Below, in pieces: positions 17,550 to 25,642 of a stretch of DNA of 46,189 bases. Under the pieces are notes generated by a model. It did no database searches, had not been told where the DNA came from, and saw only the letters and a program-made list of their open reading frames with translations. Numbering within the stretch: position 1 is the first letter of the stretch; each line of letters opens with the position of its first letter. The position numbers and the translations under genes are program-made. The DNA is from Holophagales bacterium (GTDB lineage: Bacteria; Acidobacteriota; Thermoanaerobaculia; UBA5066): NCBI GenBank assembly GCA_016714815.1, contig JADKBZ010000028.1:1-46189 (forward strand), written 5' to 3'.

Positions 17550-18607
17550 GGAGGTTCCGGGGAGGGCCGGCGATCCACGCCGACCTCGTCCTCCCGGGAG
17601 GCGACGGTCCCGTGACGGTCCTCTTCGGCCCGTCGGGCTCCGGCAAGACGACCGTCTTGCGTTCCCTCGCCGGACTCGACCGCCCCGACGACGGAACGAT
17701 CGTCCGCGGGGACGAGACCTGGCTCGACACGGCGCGAGGAGTCTTCGTCCCGGCCCGCCGGCGCCGCATCGGCTTCCTCTTCCAGGATTACGCCCTCTTT
17801 CCCCACCTTTCGGCGCACGAGAACGTCGCCTTCGGACTCCGCGGGATCCCGGCCGCCGAGAGGGACGGGAGGGCCGCCGGGACGATCGCCCTCCTGAAGC
17901 TCGAGGGCCTCGGCACCCGCCGCCCGGCCGAGCTCTCCGGCGGCCAGAAGCAGCGGGTCGCCCTCGCGCGCGCCATCGCCCCCTCGCCCCGCCTCCTCCT
18001 CCTCGACGAACCCCTCTCGGCGCTCGACGGACCGACCCGCGAAGAGCTCCGTGGAGAGCTGCGCGCCCTCCTCCTCCGGCTCGGAGTCCCGGCCGTCGTC
18101 GTCACGCACGACCGGATCGAGGCGCTCGCGCTCGGCGACCGGATGGCCGTCATGGTGGACGGCCGGATCCGGCAGCACGGCCGCGTGGCGGACGTCTTCG
18201 AGCGTCCGGCCGACCGGGAGGTCGCCCGCTGCGTCGGCGTCGACACCGTCCTGGCGGGCCGGGTCGTCGGGACCGGCGACGGTCTCGTCACGGTCGAAGC
18301 GCACGGGCTGCGCCTCGCCGCCGTCGACCGAGGCCTCGGCGGCGACGTCTGGGCCCTTCTCCGCGCCGAGGACGTCGTCCTGGAGCGGGGCGGCGACGCC
18401 CGGAGCAGCGCCCGAAACCACCTTTCCGGCCGGGTCACGGCGGTGACTCCCGAAGGGCCGCTCGTGAGAGTGGCATTCGCCTGCGGGAGCGCCCGCCTCT
18501 CGGCTCTCGTCACGCGCGCCTCGAGGACCGACCTCGCCCTGGAGGAAGGGGTCGAGGTCGTCGCCGTCGTCAAGGCCCCGTCCGTCCACCTCGTTCCGCG
18601 GGCCTGA
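17519..18607 (+). CDS. modC: Molybdate-type ABC transporter ATP-binding protein
   Basis: The 362-residue protein begins at ATG 17519 inside the end of modB. It holds a complete ABC ATPase: Walker A GPSGSGKTT, Q-loop FLFQDYALFPHLS, signature LSGGQKQRVALARA, Walker B LLLLDEPLSALD and the switch His in VVTHDRIEAL. A C-terminal TOBE/mop domain begins at about 290 with ARNHLSGRVTAV, as in ModC where it binds molybdate. It energises the ModB-like permease. It should not be taken as the missing ATPase of the sugar transporter on the other strand, because that ATPase would carry an MsmX/MalK-type regulatory domain. Confidence 0.88.
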   Translation: MAADLEARFVRRFRGGPAIHADLVLPGGDGPVTVLFGPSGSGKTTVLRSLAGLDRPDDGTIVRGDETWLDTARGVFVPARRRRIGFLFQDYALFPHLSAHENVAFGLRGIPAAERDGRAAGTIALLKLEGLGTRRPAELSGGQKQRVALARAIAPSPRLLLLDEPLSALDGPTREELRGELRALLLRLGVPAVVVTHDRIEALALGDRMAVMVDGRIRQHGRVADVFERPADREVARCVGVDTVLAGRVVGTGDGLVTVEAHGLRLAAVDRGLGGDVWALLRAEDVVLERGGDARSSARNHLSGRVTAVTPEGPLVRVAFACGSARLSALVTRASRTDLALEEGVEVVAVVKAPSVHLVPRA

Positions 18608-18706
18608 GGGTCTCGCGGCGGATCTCCGGCACCTCGTCCCAGAGCTCTCTCGAAACCCCGGGGCCCCTCCCGCCCGTACAGTCTCTCCGAAAGAGGAATG
18701 AGCCCG

Positions 18707-20584
18707 ATGAACGAACCCCGCCCCCGCTCCCTCCCCGGCCGCGTCCTCTCCGCCCTCGGCCGCGGCCTCGACCAGAGCCGCCGCCTCTTCGTCAACGCCC
18801 TCTTCCTCGTGATCGTCGTCGTCCTCCTCGCCGCGGTCTTCGCCGGCGGACCGAAGGTCCCGAAGGGGGCCGCGCTCGTCGTCGCCCCGAAGGGCGCCCT
18901 CGTCGAGCAGGTCGCGGCCCGCTCGCCGCAGGATCTCGTCGACGACCTCGCCGGGGGCGGCCAGAAGGAGACCCTGGTGAGGGACCTCCTCGACGCCCTC
19001 GCCGCCGCGAAGGGCGACAAGAGGATCTCCGCCGTCTACCTGGACCTCGACGAGCTGAGCGGGGCCGGAATGACCGTCCTCGAGGACACGGCCGCCGCGC
19101 TGCGCGACTTCCGCAAGTCGGGCAAGAAGGTGATCGCCGCGGGCGACGGCTTCGACACGCGCAGCTACTACCTCGCCGCCCAGGCCGACGAGATCCTCCT
19201 CCACCCCGACGGCATGGTCCTCATCGAGGGGTTCGGCCGCTACCGGACCTACTACAAGGAGGGGATCGACCGCCTCGGCATCACCTGGAACGTCTTCCGC
19301 GTCGGCGAGTACAAGTCGGCCGTCGAGCCCTACCTCCGGGACTCCATGTCTCCCGAGGCGAAGGAGGCCGACCTGGAGTGGATGGGCGACCTCTGGAGGG
19401 CCTGGCTCGGAGGAGCCGCCACCGCGCGCAAGACGACGCCGGAGGCCCTGACCGCCTTCATCGAGGGGATGCCCGACCTGCTCAAGGCGGCCCACGGCGA
19501 CACGGCGAAGATCGCCCTCGAGGCGAAGCTGGTGGACAAGCTCGCCGCGCGGGACGAAGTGCGCAAGCGGATGATCGCCCTCGCGGGCGAGGACGAGAAG
19601 TCGAAGTCCTTCAAGCAGGTCTCGATGGCCGACTACCTCGAAGCGCTCGGGACCGACCGGCCCGGAGCGAACGGGAAGGGCGACAAGGTCGCCGTCGTCG
19701 TCGCCAAGGGAGACATCGTCGACGGAACCGCCGGACCGGGCCGGATCGGCGGAGACTCGACCGCCGCCCTCGTCCGGAAGGCCCGGCAGGACGAGAAGGT
19801 GAAAGCCATCGTCCTGCGCGTCGACAGCGGCGGAGGGAGCGCCTTCGCCTCGGAGGTGATCCGCCGCGAGCTCCAGCTCGCCCAGGAAGCGAAGAAGCCC
19901 GTCGTCGTCTCGATGGGGAACGTCGCCGCCTCCGGCGGCTACTGGATCGCGACCTCTTCCGACGAGATCTGGGCCAGCCCCGAGACGATCACCGGCTCCA
20001 TCGGCATCTTCGGGATGTTCCCCACCGTCGAGAAGCCGCTCGCGAAGTACCTCGGCATGCACGTCGACGGCGTCGGGACGACCTCCTGGGCCGGGGCGCT
20101 GCGGATGGACCGCGAGCTCCAGCCCAGGGTCGGCGAATCGATCCAGTCGATGATCGACAACGGCTACGAGGAGTTCCTCGCCCGCGTCGGCAAGGCCCGG
20201 AAGATGAGCCGCGACGACGTCGACAAGATCGCCCGTGGCCGGGTCTGGAGCGGCGCCGACGCGAAGGAGCGCGGCCTCGTCGACAAGCTCGGCGGCCTCC
20301 CGGACGCGATCGCCTCGGCGGCGGCGAGGGCGAAGCTCGGAAAGACCTACCAGGTGACCTACGTCGAGAAGGAACAGACCCTCAAGGAGAAGCTGCTGGC
20401 CGGCCTGTCGGTCCGGGCCACCCGGGTCGCCGCATCGTTCGGATATGTCCTCGCGCCGGCCCCGGAGCCGGTCGCGGGCACGGGCGCCGCGCTCCTTCGG
20501 GCCGTCGCGAACGAGGCGGACCGCCTTTCCGTCTGGAACGACCCGAGGGGAATCTACGCCCAGTGCTTCTGCGAGGTGAAGTAG
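18707..20584 (+). CDS. sppA: Signal peptide peptidase SppA, 67-kDa type
   Basis: The protein has 625 residues from ATG 18707. An ATG at 18698 is also in frame, but the purine-rich site at 18692-18697 touches it, whereas it lies nine bases before 18707. An N-terminal membrane anchor (LFVNALFLVIVVVLLAAVFAG) is followed by two S49 peptidase domains, as in Escherichia coli SppA. The catalytic dyad is visible: the general base Lys in GEYKSAVEPYLRDSM (about K203) and the nucleophile Ser in GNVAASGGYWIA (about S409), with the TGSIGIFG strand after it. It degrades cleaved signal peptides in the inner membrane. It is transcribed in the same direction as the phosphohexomutase 26 bases downstream. Confidence 0.95.
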   Translation: MNEPRPRSLPGRVLSALGRGLDQSRRLFVNALFLVIVVVLLAAVFAGGPKVPKGAALVVAPKGALVEQVAARSPQDLVDDLAGGGQKETLVRDLLDALAAAKGDKRISAVYLDLDELSGAGMTVLEDTAAALRDFRKSGKKVIAAGDGFDTRSYYLAAQADEILLHPDGMVLIEGFGRYRTYYKEGIDRLGITWNVFRVGEYKSAVEPYLRDSMSPEAKEADLEWMGDLWRAWLGGAATARKTTPEALTAFIEGMPDLLKAAHGDTAKIALEAKLVDKLAARDEVRKRMIALAGEDEKSKSFKQVSMADYLEALGTDRPGANGKGDKVAVVVAKGDIVDGTAGPGRIGGDSTAALVRKARQDEKVKAIVLRVDSGGGSAFASEVIRRELQLAQEAKKPVVVSMGNVAASGGYWIATSSDEIWASPETITGSIGIFGMFPTVEKPLAKYLGMHVDGVGTTSWAGALRMDRELQPRVGESIQSMIDNGYEEFLARVGKARKMSRDDVDKIARGRVWSGADAKERGLVDKLGGLPDAIASAAARAKLGKTYQVTYVEKEQTLKEKLLAGLSVRATRVAASFGYVLAPAPEPVAGTGAALLRAVANEADRLSVWNDPRGIYAQCFCEVK

Positions 20585-20610
20585 GCGCGGACGGCGCTAC
20601 CATTGCCCGG

Positions 20611-22338
20611 ATGGACGCTGCCCTTCTCGATGAAGCTCGCGCCTGGCGCGACTCCGATCCCGACCCCGTTACCGCCCGCGAGCTGGACCGCCTCCTGGCG
20701 AGCGGTGCCGAAGACGAGCTCGAAGACCGCTTTCGCGGCGAGCTCGAATTCGGCACCGCCGGACTCCGGGGCCTTCTCGGCGCCGGGCCGAACCGGATGA
20801 ACCGGGCCGTGGTCCGCCGGGCCACGGCCGGGGTCGCCCGGCACCTCCTCGCGACGGTGCCGGACGCGGCCCGACGGGGCGTCGTCGTGGCCCGGGACGC
20901 CCGCCGCGGCAGCGACGACTTCGCCCTCGACACCGCCGGGGTCCTGGCGGGGCACGGCATCCGCGTCCACTTCTTCGTCGACCGCGCCCCGACGCCCCTC
21001 GGCGCCTTCGCCGCGAAGGAGCTCGGCGCGGCCGCCGCGGTCGTCGTCACGGCGAGCCACAACCCGCCCGCCTACAACGGCTACAAGGTCTACTGGGACA
21101 ACGCCGCGCAGATCGTCCCGCCCGTCGACGCCGGAATCGCCGCCGAGATCGCGGCGTCGGGCCCGGCGAACGCGATTCCGTTCCTCTCCCGGGCCGACGC
21201 CGAGGCGCGCGGGCTCTTTATCCCTCTCGGAGACGACCTGGCCAACCGGTACCAAGAGGCGATCTCGGCCCTCGTCCTGCATCCGGGACAGGGGCGCGAT
21301 CTCGGCATCGTCTACACCGCGATGCACGGCGTCGGCGCCCGCTTCACCCTCGACGCGCTCGCGCGCGCCGGCTTCGCGACCGTCCACCCCGTTCCCGAGC
21401 AGAACGAGCCCGACGGCGCGTTCCCCACCGTCAGCTTCCCGAACCCCGAGGAGCCCGGCGCCCTCGACCTCGCCCTCGACCTCTGCGAGGCGACGAAAGC
21501 CGACCTCCTCCTCGCCAACGACCCCGACGCCGATCGCCTCGCCGCCGGCGCGCGCGACCGGGACGGACGGATGCGCCTCTTCTCGGGCAACGAGCTCGGC
21601 GTCCTCCTCGGTGCCTACTGCCTGACGTGGCGGTCGCCGCGGCCCGAACGGCCGCTCGTCGTCACGACGATCGTCTCCTCCACCCAGCTCGGCGTCCTCG
21701 CGCGCGACCTCGGCGCGGCGTACGCCGAGACGCTGACCGGCTTCAAGTGGATCGAGAACCGCGCCCTCGAGCTGGAGCGGACGGAAGGCCGCACCACCGT
21801 CTTCGGCTACGAGGAGGCGCTCGGCTACTCCGTCGGCGACGTCGTCCGCGACAAGGACGGCATCTCGGCGGCGCTCGTCTTCGCCGACCTCGCCGGCTGG
21901 TGCCGCGCCCGGGGAGTGACGGCGTGGGGCTACCTCGAGGAGATCCAGCGGGCCCACGGCCTCTTCCTCTCGGCGCAGAAGAGCGTGACGATTCCCGGCG
22001 CCGAGGGAGCCGCGACGATCGCGGCGATCATGGACGGCTTCCGCGCCGCGCCGCCTGCCTCGATCGGGGGTCTTTCCGTCGTCGAGACCCGCGACTACCG
22101 CGCGGGAGTCCCAGGCCTGCCGAAGTCCAACGTCGTCGCGTACCTTCTGGAAGGCGGCTCGCGCGTGACGCTGCGCCCCTCGGGAACCGAGCCGAAGATC
22201 AAGTACTACTTCGAGCTCCGCGAGTCGCCCACGGAGGGCGAAAAGCTCGAGGCGGCGAAGGCCCGCGGCGAAGAACGCCTCGCCGCGCTCGTCGCCGGAT
22301 TCGTCCGGCTCGCCGTGGAGCGGGGGCAGCCCGCGTAG
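20611..22338 (+). CDS. Phospho-sugar mutase (phosphoglucomutase/phosphomannomutase)
   Basis: This 575-residue member of the alpha-D-phosphohexomutase superfamily shows all four signature loops. These are the phosphoserine loop TASHNP (S149), the metal loop DPDADRLA, the sugar-binding loop GYEEALGYS and the phosphate-binding loop RPSGTEPKIKYY. The long form with FGTAGLRG near the N-terminus matches PgcA/Pgm2-type phosphoglucomutases, which interconvert glucose-1-phosphate and glucose-6-phosphate through glucose-1,6-bisphosphate. That would let it take the product of the GH94 phosphorylase encoded elsewhere in the window into glycolysis, but the two genes are not in one operon, so this link is metabolic inference. 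No strong ribosome binding site precedes the ATG. Confidence 0.92.
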   Translation: MDAALLDEARAWRDSDPDPVTARELDRLLASGAEDELEDRFRGELEFGTAGLRGLLGAGPNRMNRAVVRRATAGVARHLLATVPDAARRGVVVARDARRGSDDFALDTAGVLAGHGIRVHFFVDRAPTPLGAFAAKELGAAAAVVVTASHNPPAYNGYKVYWDNAAQIVPPVDAGIAAEIAASGPANAIPFLSRADAEARGLFIPLGDDLANRYQEAISALVLHPGQGRDLGIVYTAMHGVGARFTLDALARAGFATVHPVPEQNEPDGAFPTVSFPNPEEPGALDLALDLCEATKADLLLANDPDADRLAAGARDRDGRMRLFSGNELGVLLGAYCLTWRSPRPERPLVVTTIVSSTQLGVLARDLGAAYAETLTGFKWIENRALELERTEGRTTVFGYEEALGYSVGDVVRDKDGISAALVFADLAGWCRARGVTAWGYLEEIQRAHGLFLSAQKSVTIPGAEGAATIAAIMDGFRAAPPASIGGLSVVETRDYRAGVPGLPKSNVVAYLLEGGSRVTLRPSGTEPKIKYYFELRESPTEGEKLEAAKARGEERLAALVAGFVRLAVERGQPA

Positions 22339-22434
22339 GGAAACCGCCTCCGGCGCACGGCCCGCCGAAGGCGAAGGCGGCGACTCTCGCCCGAACCGTT
22401 TCGCCTTGACGCGGGTGCTACCGTTTCCCGCTTC

Positions 22435-23856
22435 ATGGCCGCGACGCTTTTCTCGAAAGTCTGGGACGCCCACACGGTACGGATCCTCCCGACGGGGCAG
22501 ACGCAGCTCTTCGTGGGGCTGCACCTCGTCCACGAGGTGACGAGCCCGCAGGCGTTCGACATGCTTCGTCTCCGCGGCCTTCGCGTCGCCTTCCCGGACC
22601 GGACCGTCGCGACCGTCGACCACATCGTTCCGACCTCCTCGCAGGAGCGCCCCTTCGCCGATCCGATGGCCGAAGAGATGCTCGCCACGCTGGAGAGGAA
22701 CTGCGTGGAGTTCGGAATTCCGTTCCACGCCCTCGGCTCCGACCGGCAGGGGATCGTCCACGTCATCGGACCCGAGCTCGGCCTGACGCAGCCCGGCCTG
22801 ACGATCGCCTGCGGCGACAGCCACACGTCGACGCACGGGGCCTTCGGCGCCATCGCGTTCGGCATCGGCACGTCGCAGGTGCGGGACGTCCTCGCCTCGC
22901 AGTGCCTCGCGCTCGACCCCCTGAAGGTGAGGCGGATCGACGTCGACGGCGTCCTCGGCGCGGGCGTCACCGCCAAGGACGTCATCCTCGAGATCATCCG
23001 CCGCCTCGGCGTGAACGGCGGCGCCGGCTTCGCCTACGAGTACGGCGGCTCCGCCGTCGAGGCGATGTCGATGGAAGAGCGGATGACCCTCTGCAACATG
23101 TCGATCGAGGGGGCGGCCCGCGCGGGCTACGTGAACCCCGACGAGACGACCTTCGAGTATGTGAAGGGGCGCCCGTTCGCGCCGAAGGGAAGCGACTGGG
23201 ACGCGGCCGTGACCCGCTGGCGATCCCTTGCCTCCGACGCCGGCGCCGCGTACGACGACCGCTGCCTCGTCCCGGCCGCCGACATCGAGCCGAACGTGAC
23301 CTGGGGAATCCACCCCGGGCAGTCCGTCCCCGTCTCGGGACGGGTGCCGCGCCTCGCCGACCTCCCGGAGGCCGAGCGCGCCTCGGTCGCCGAAGCGCTC
23401 GACTACATGGGCTTCTCCGGCGGCGAGCCGATCGCAGGGACGCGGATCGACGTCGCCTTCGTCGGGTCGTGTACGAACGGGCGGCTCTCCGACCTCCGGG
23501 CCGCGGCCGAGGTCGTCAGGGGGCGCCGGGTCGCGCCGCACGTGAAAGCCCTCGCCGTCCCGGGCTCCGTCGCGGTGAAGGCCGCCGCGGAGCGCGAGGG
23601 GCTCGACGAGCTCTTCCGCGCCGCCGGCTTCGAGTGGCGCAACGCCGGCTGCTCCATGTGCCTCGCGATGAACCCCGACCGGCTCGAGGGACGGCAGGTC
23701 TGCGCGTCGTCGTCGAACCGGAACTTCAAGGGGCGCCAGGGAAGCCCGACCGGCCGAACGCTCCTGATGAGCCCCGCCATGGTCGCGGCCGCCGCCGTGG
23801 CGGGCGAGGTCGTCGACGTGAGAACCGCCCTTGCGGCCGAGGAGAAGGCGCGATGA
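22435..23856 (+). CDS. leuC: 3-isopropylmalate dehydratase large subunit
   Basis: The 473-residue protein is the catalytic, iron-sulfur-bearing subunit of isopropylmalate isomerase. With LeuD it converts 2-isopropylmalate to 3-isopropylmalate in leucine synthesis. The [4Fe-4S] ligands are C346 in VGSCTNGR and C406 and C409 in NAGCSMC. Other family marks are VDHIVPTSSQERP, CGDSHTSTHGAFGA and SSNRNFKGRQGSP. Its length fits the bacterial LeuC type (about 465-475). Its stop overlaps the leuD start by 4 bases (ATGA). It is separate from the ilv/leuA/leuB block that begins about 1.8 kb downstream. Confidence 0.97.
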   Translation: MAATLFSKVWDAHTVRILPTGQTQLFVGLHLVHEVTSPQAFDMLRLRGLRVAFPDRTVATVDHIVPTSSQERPFADPMAEEMLATLERNCVEFGIPFHALGSDRQGIVHVIGPELGLTQPGLTIACGDSHTSTHGAFGAIAFGIGTSQVRDVLASQCLALDPLKVRRIDVDGVLGAGVTAKDVILEIIRRLGVNGGAGFAYEYGGSAVEAMSMEERMTLCNMSIEGAARAGYVNPDETTFEYVKGRPFAPKGSDWDAAVTRWRSLASDAGAAYDDRCLVPAADIEPNVTWGIHPGQSVPVSGRVPRLADLPEAERASVAEALDYMGFSGGEPIAGTRIDVAFVGSCTNGRLSDLRAAAEVVRGRRVAPHVKALAVPGSVAVKAAAEREGLDELFRAAGFEWRNAGCSMCLAMNPDRLEGRQVCASSSNRNFKGRQGSPTGRTLLMSPAMVAAAAVAGEVVDVRTALAAEEKAR

Positions 23857-24443
23857 GCCGCATCGCCCGGATTCGCGGGACCGCCCTCCCCCTTCGCGGC
23901 GACGACGTCGACACCGACCGGATCATCCCCGCCCGCTACCTCAAGGCCGTGACGTTCGAAGGGCTCGGCGACCACGCCTTCGAGGATGACCGGAAGGCCC
24001 TCCGCGGCGCGCACCCCTTCGACGACGCCCGCTTCTCCGCCGCTTCCCTCCTCGTCGTCAACCGCAACTTCGGCTGCGGCTCCTCGCGCGAGCACGCGCC
24101 GCAGGCTCTCTACCGCCGAGGGTTCCGCGCCGTCCTGGGGGAGAGCTTCTCGGAGATCTTCTTCGGCAACTCGGTCGCCCTCGGGCTCCCCTGCCTAACC
24201 CTCTCGAAGGCGGACATTGCGGCTCTCCAGGAGCTCGTCGACCGGGAGCCGGCGACCGGGGTCGAGGTCGACCTCGAGGCGCTTCGGGTGACGGCGGGAC
24301 CGCTCGAGGCGCCCCTCTCCCTTCCGGCAGGCGCCCGCGAGGCCTTCCTCACCGGCGGCTGGGACGGCCTCAACCTCCTCCTCGAGCGATTCGAAGAGGT
24401 CCGGACCCTCGCCGCGAGGGTGCCGGGTCCGAGCGCCTCCTGA
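23853..24443 (+). CDS. leuD: 3-isopropylmalate dehydratase small subunit
   Basis: The 196-residue swivelling domain of isopropylmalate isomerase is recognised by DDVDTDRIIPARYLK, NRNFGCGSSREHAPQAL and the FFGNSVALGLPCL strand. The length agrees with bacterial LeuD. Its ATG at 23853 overlaps the leuC stop, so the two subunits are translationally coupled. The short palindrome GCGAT-AAA-ATCGC at 24445-24457 lies just after the stop and includes a TAAAAT that could act as a -10 element for the next gene. Confidence 0.96.
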   Translation: MSRIARIRGTALPLRGDDVDTDRIIPARYLKAVTFEGLGDHAFEDDRKALRGAHPFDDARFSAASLLVVNRNFGCGSSREHAPQALYRRGFRAVLGESFSEIFFGNSVALGLPCLTLSKADIAALQELVDREPATGVEVDLEALRVTAGPLEAPLSLPAGAREAFLTGGWDGLNLLLERFEEVRTLAARVPGPSAS

Positions 24444-24481
24444 CGCGATAAAATCGCGCTCGCGGGAGGGCGAGCAGGCTC

Positions 24482-25267
24482 TTGCCGGGTACCGAGTCCA
24501 GGTCAGCCGATCGACGCCGGATCTTCCCGGCCCGCCGGATTCTTCCGGTGGTGGTTTTCTCTCTCGCGTTCGGCCTTGCGTTCCCGGCCCGGGCCCAGGA
24601 TGGGAAGGCCTGGAGCTTCGAGGCCGCCCTCGACTATTCCAGCGTCTACCTCTATCGGGGCGTGAACCTGCTCGGCGGCGGCCAGGGCGTCTTCAGCGCG
24701 CACGCCGGAATCGAGAGAGGGATCGTCTCCCTCCTCTACGACGGCTACCGGGGCCGGTTCGACAAGGACGGCGCCTCCGGTCGCTACGACGAGCACGACG
24801 TCCTGATCCAGGCGACCGTGAAGCTGGGCGACGACGTCTACCTCTCGCTCGGGGTGACCGGCCTCGACTACGGCCCGGCGGTGACGGAGGGGCTCGGTTT
24901 CCGCGACACCTGGGAGCTGGGCGGGACCTTTACCTGGGACGTCTTCCTCCATCCGACGATCGCCTACAGCCAGGACGTCGCAGCCCTCGACGGCGGCTAC
25001 GGCACGATCGGCCTCGAGCACACCATCGGCCTCGGTCCGAAGGCGGGCATCGACCTTGCGGCCTCGCTCGGAATCGACAACGGCTACAACGGCCCGCGGA
25101 AAGGCCAGGTGAACGACATCCTCCTCCGCGCGACCGGATGGGCCGACCTCGGGCCTCACGTCTCGGCCCGGCTCGAGGTGCGGTACTCGATCGCGGGGCC
25201 CGCGCTCGGAAGCCTCGAGCAGGGAGACGAGACGATCCTGGGCGCGGGGCTGACCGCGTCGTTCTGA
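24482..25267 (+). CDS. Predicted small outer-membrane beta-barrel protein
   Basis: The translation (261 residues) starts at TTG 24482. A hydrophobic signal peptide ends near FPARA|QD, and the mature part is a series of alternating amphipathic strands ending in Phe (AGLTASF). Strand-like stretches such as FEAALDYSSVYLYRGVNL, HDVLIQATVKLGDDVYLSLG and LLRATGWADLGPHVSARLEV suggest an 8- to 12-strand barrel. The SSVYLYRGVNLLGG start of the barrel recalls the TorF/CHP02001 putative porin group. It sits between leuD and the ilv leader, an odd place for an outer-membrane protein. No specific function can be given. Confidence 0.65.
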   Translation: MPGTESRSADRRRIFPARRILPVVVFSLAFGLAFPARAQDGKAWSFEAALDYSSVYLYRGVNLLGGGQGVFSAHAGIERGIVSLLYDGYRGRFDKDGASGRYDEHDVLIQATVKLGDDVYLSLGVTGLDYGPAVTEGLGFRDTWELGGTFTWDVFLHPTIAYSQDVAALDGGYGTIGLEHTIGLGPKAGIDLAASLGIDNGYNGPRKGQVNDILLRATGWADLGPHVSARLEVRYSIAGPALGSLEQGDETILGAGLTASF

Positions 25268-25364
25268 AAGCCGCGCAGGCCAGACGGACCCGCGTCGTGC
25301 GTCTCGAACGGGTGAGGAGCCTGAAAACTCCCGCATCCTCGCAACACATCCTCGCAACACGCTC

Positions 25365-25394
25365 TTGACATCCGCGCGGCGATTCCCCCACTAT
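25365..25394 (+). promoter_or_regulatory. Probable promoter of the ilv-leu operon
   Basis: A perfect TTGACA (-35) at 25365-25370 is followed after 18 bases by CACTAT (25389-25394), a weak -10 with three matches to TATAAT. Initiation would fall near 25401, only about ten bases before the leader-peptide ATG, so the leader would be almost leaderless. The match to sigma-70 consensus stands out against the GC-rich surroundings. Confidence 0.55.
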
Positions 25395-25410
25395 CCGCCA
25401 GCTTTTTCGC

Positions 25411-25551
25411 ATGAGCGCGACGACGATCACCCCCGCCCCCCACGCCCCCGAGACGCCGGCCAGCCCGGTCGCCTCCGGTTCGGTCGTCCTCTCGCTGCTC
25501 GTCCTCGTACTTCTGCTCGTCCTCGTTATCGGCCCTCCGGGGGTCAGTTGA
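25411..25551 (+). CDS. ilvL: ilv-leu operon leader peptide (attenuation control)
   Basis: The 46-residue reading frame starts at ATG 25411 and stops with TGA 25549-25551. After a Pro/Ala/Thr-rich first half, residues 25-40 (VVLSLLVLVLLLVLVI) contain eight Leu, six Val and one Ile codon in sixteen. This is the design of leader peptides that sense charged branched-chain tRNAs. Several of these codons (GTA, CTT, GTT) are unusual for this GC-rich genome. The last codons overlap the left arm of the antiterminator at 25537-25554. No ribosome binding site is visible; the likely transcript start close to the ATG suggests nearly leaderless translation. It resembles enterobacterial ilvL/leuL only by principle, not by sequence. 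The downstream operon encodes the matching pathway, which strongly supports the call. Confidence 0.9.
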   Translation: MSATTITPAPHAPETPASPVASGSVVLSLLVLVLLLVLVIGPPGVS

Positions 25552-25590
25552 TCTAGGCGAGCCGCCAGTCAGAGATCAGCAGACCCCCGG
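25537..25590 (+). promoter_or_regulatory. Antiterminator hairpin of the ilv-leu attenuator
   Basis: Bases 25537-25554 pair with 25573-25590. CCGGGGGTC (25537-25545) is perfectly complementary to GACCCCCGG (25582-25590), and GTTGATCT (25547-25554) pairs with AGATCAGC (25573-25580) with one G-U wobble. A single A/A mismatch separates the two helices, and the loop is 18 bases. The right arm is also the left arm of the terminator at 25581-25606, so the two hairpins exclude one another. A ribosome stalled in the Val/Leu/Ile run would leave this left arm free; one reaching the leader stop codon would cover it. Confidence 0.87.
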
Positions 25591-25614
25591 GGAAACCCGG
25601 GGGTCTTCGTTTTT
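25581..25614 (+). terminator. Intrinsic terminator (attenuator) before ilvD
   Basis: AGACCCCCGGG (25581-25591) and CCCGGGGGTCT (25596-25606) form a perfect 11-bp stem closed by a GAAA tetraloop, followed by TCGTTTTT to 25614. It lies 30 bases after the leader-peptide stop and 28 before the ilvD ATG, so it ends transcription when branched-chain amino acids are plentiful. Confidence 0.95.
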
Positions 25615-25642
25615 CTGGCCTGCCAAACGGAACGGAGACACG

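Noticed and set aside
17519..18607. The ModC-type ATPase as the ATPase of the sugar importer
   Set aside because: It is coupled to the ModB-like permease on the other strand, and its C-terminal domain is of the TOBE/mop molybdate type.
17489..20062. Minus-strand frame of 857 codons
   Set aside because: It is opposite modC and sppA, which have complete family motifs; the frame itself has none.
20554..23541. Minus-strand frame of 995 codons
   Set aside because: It is opposite the phosphohexomutase and leuC; Gly/Arg/Asp-rich text without motifs.
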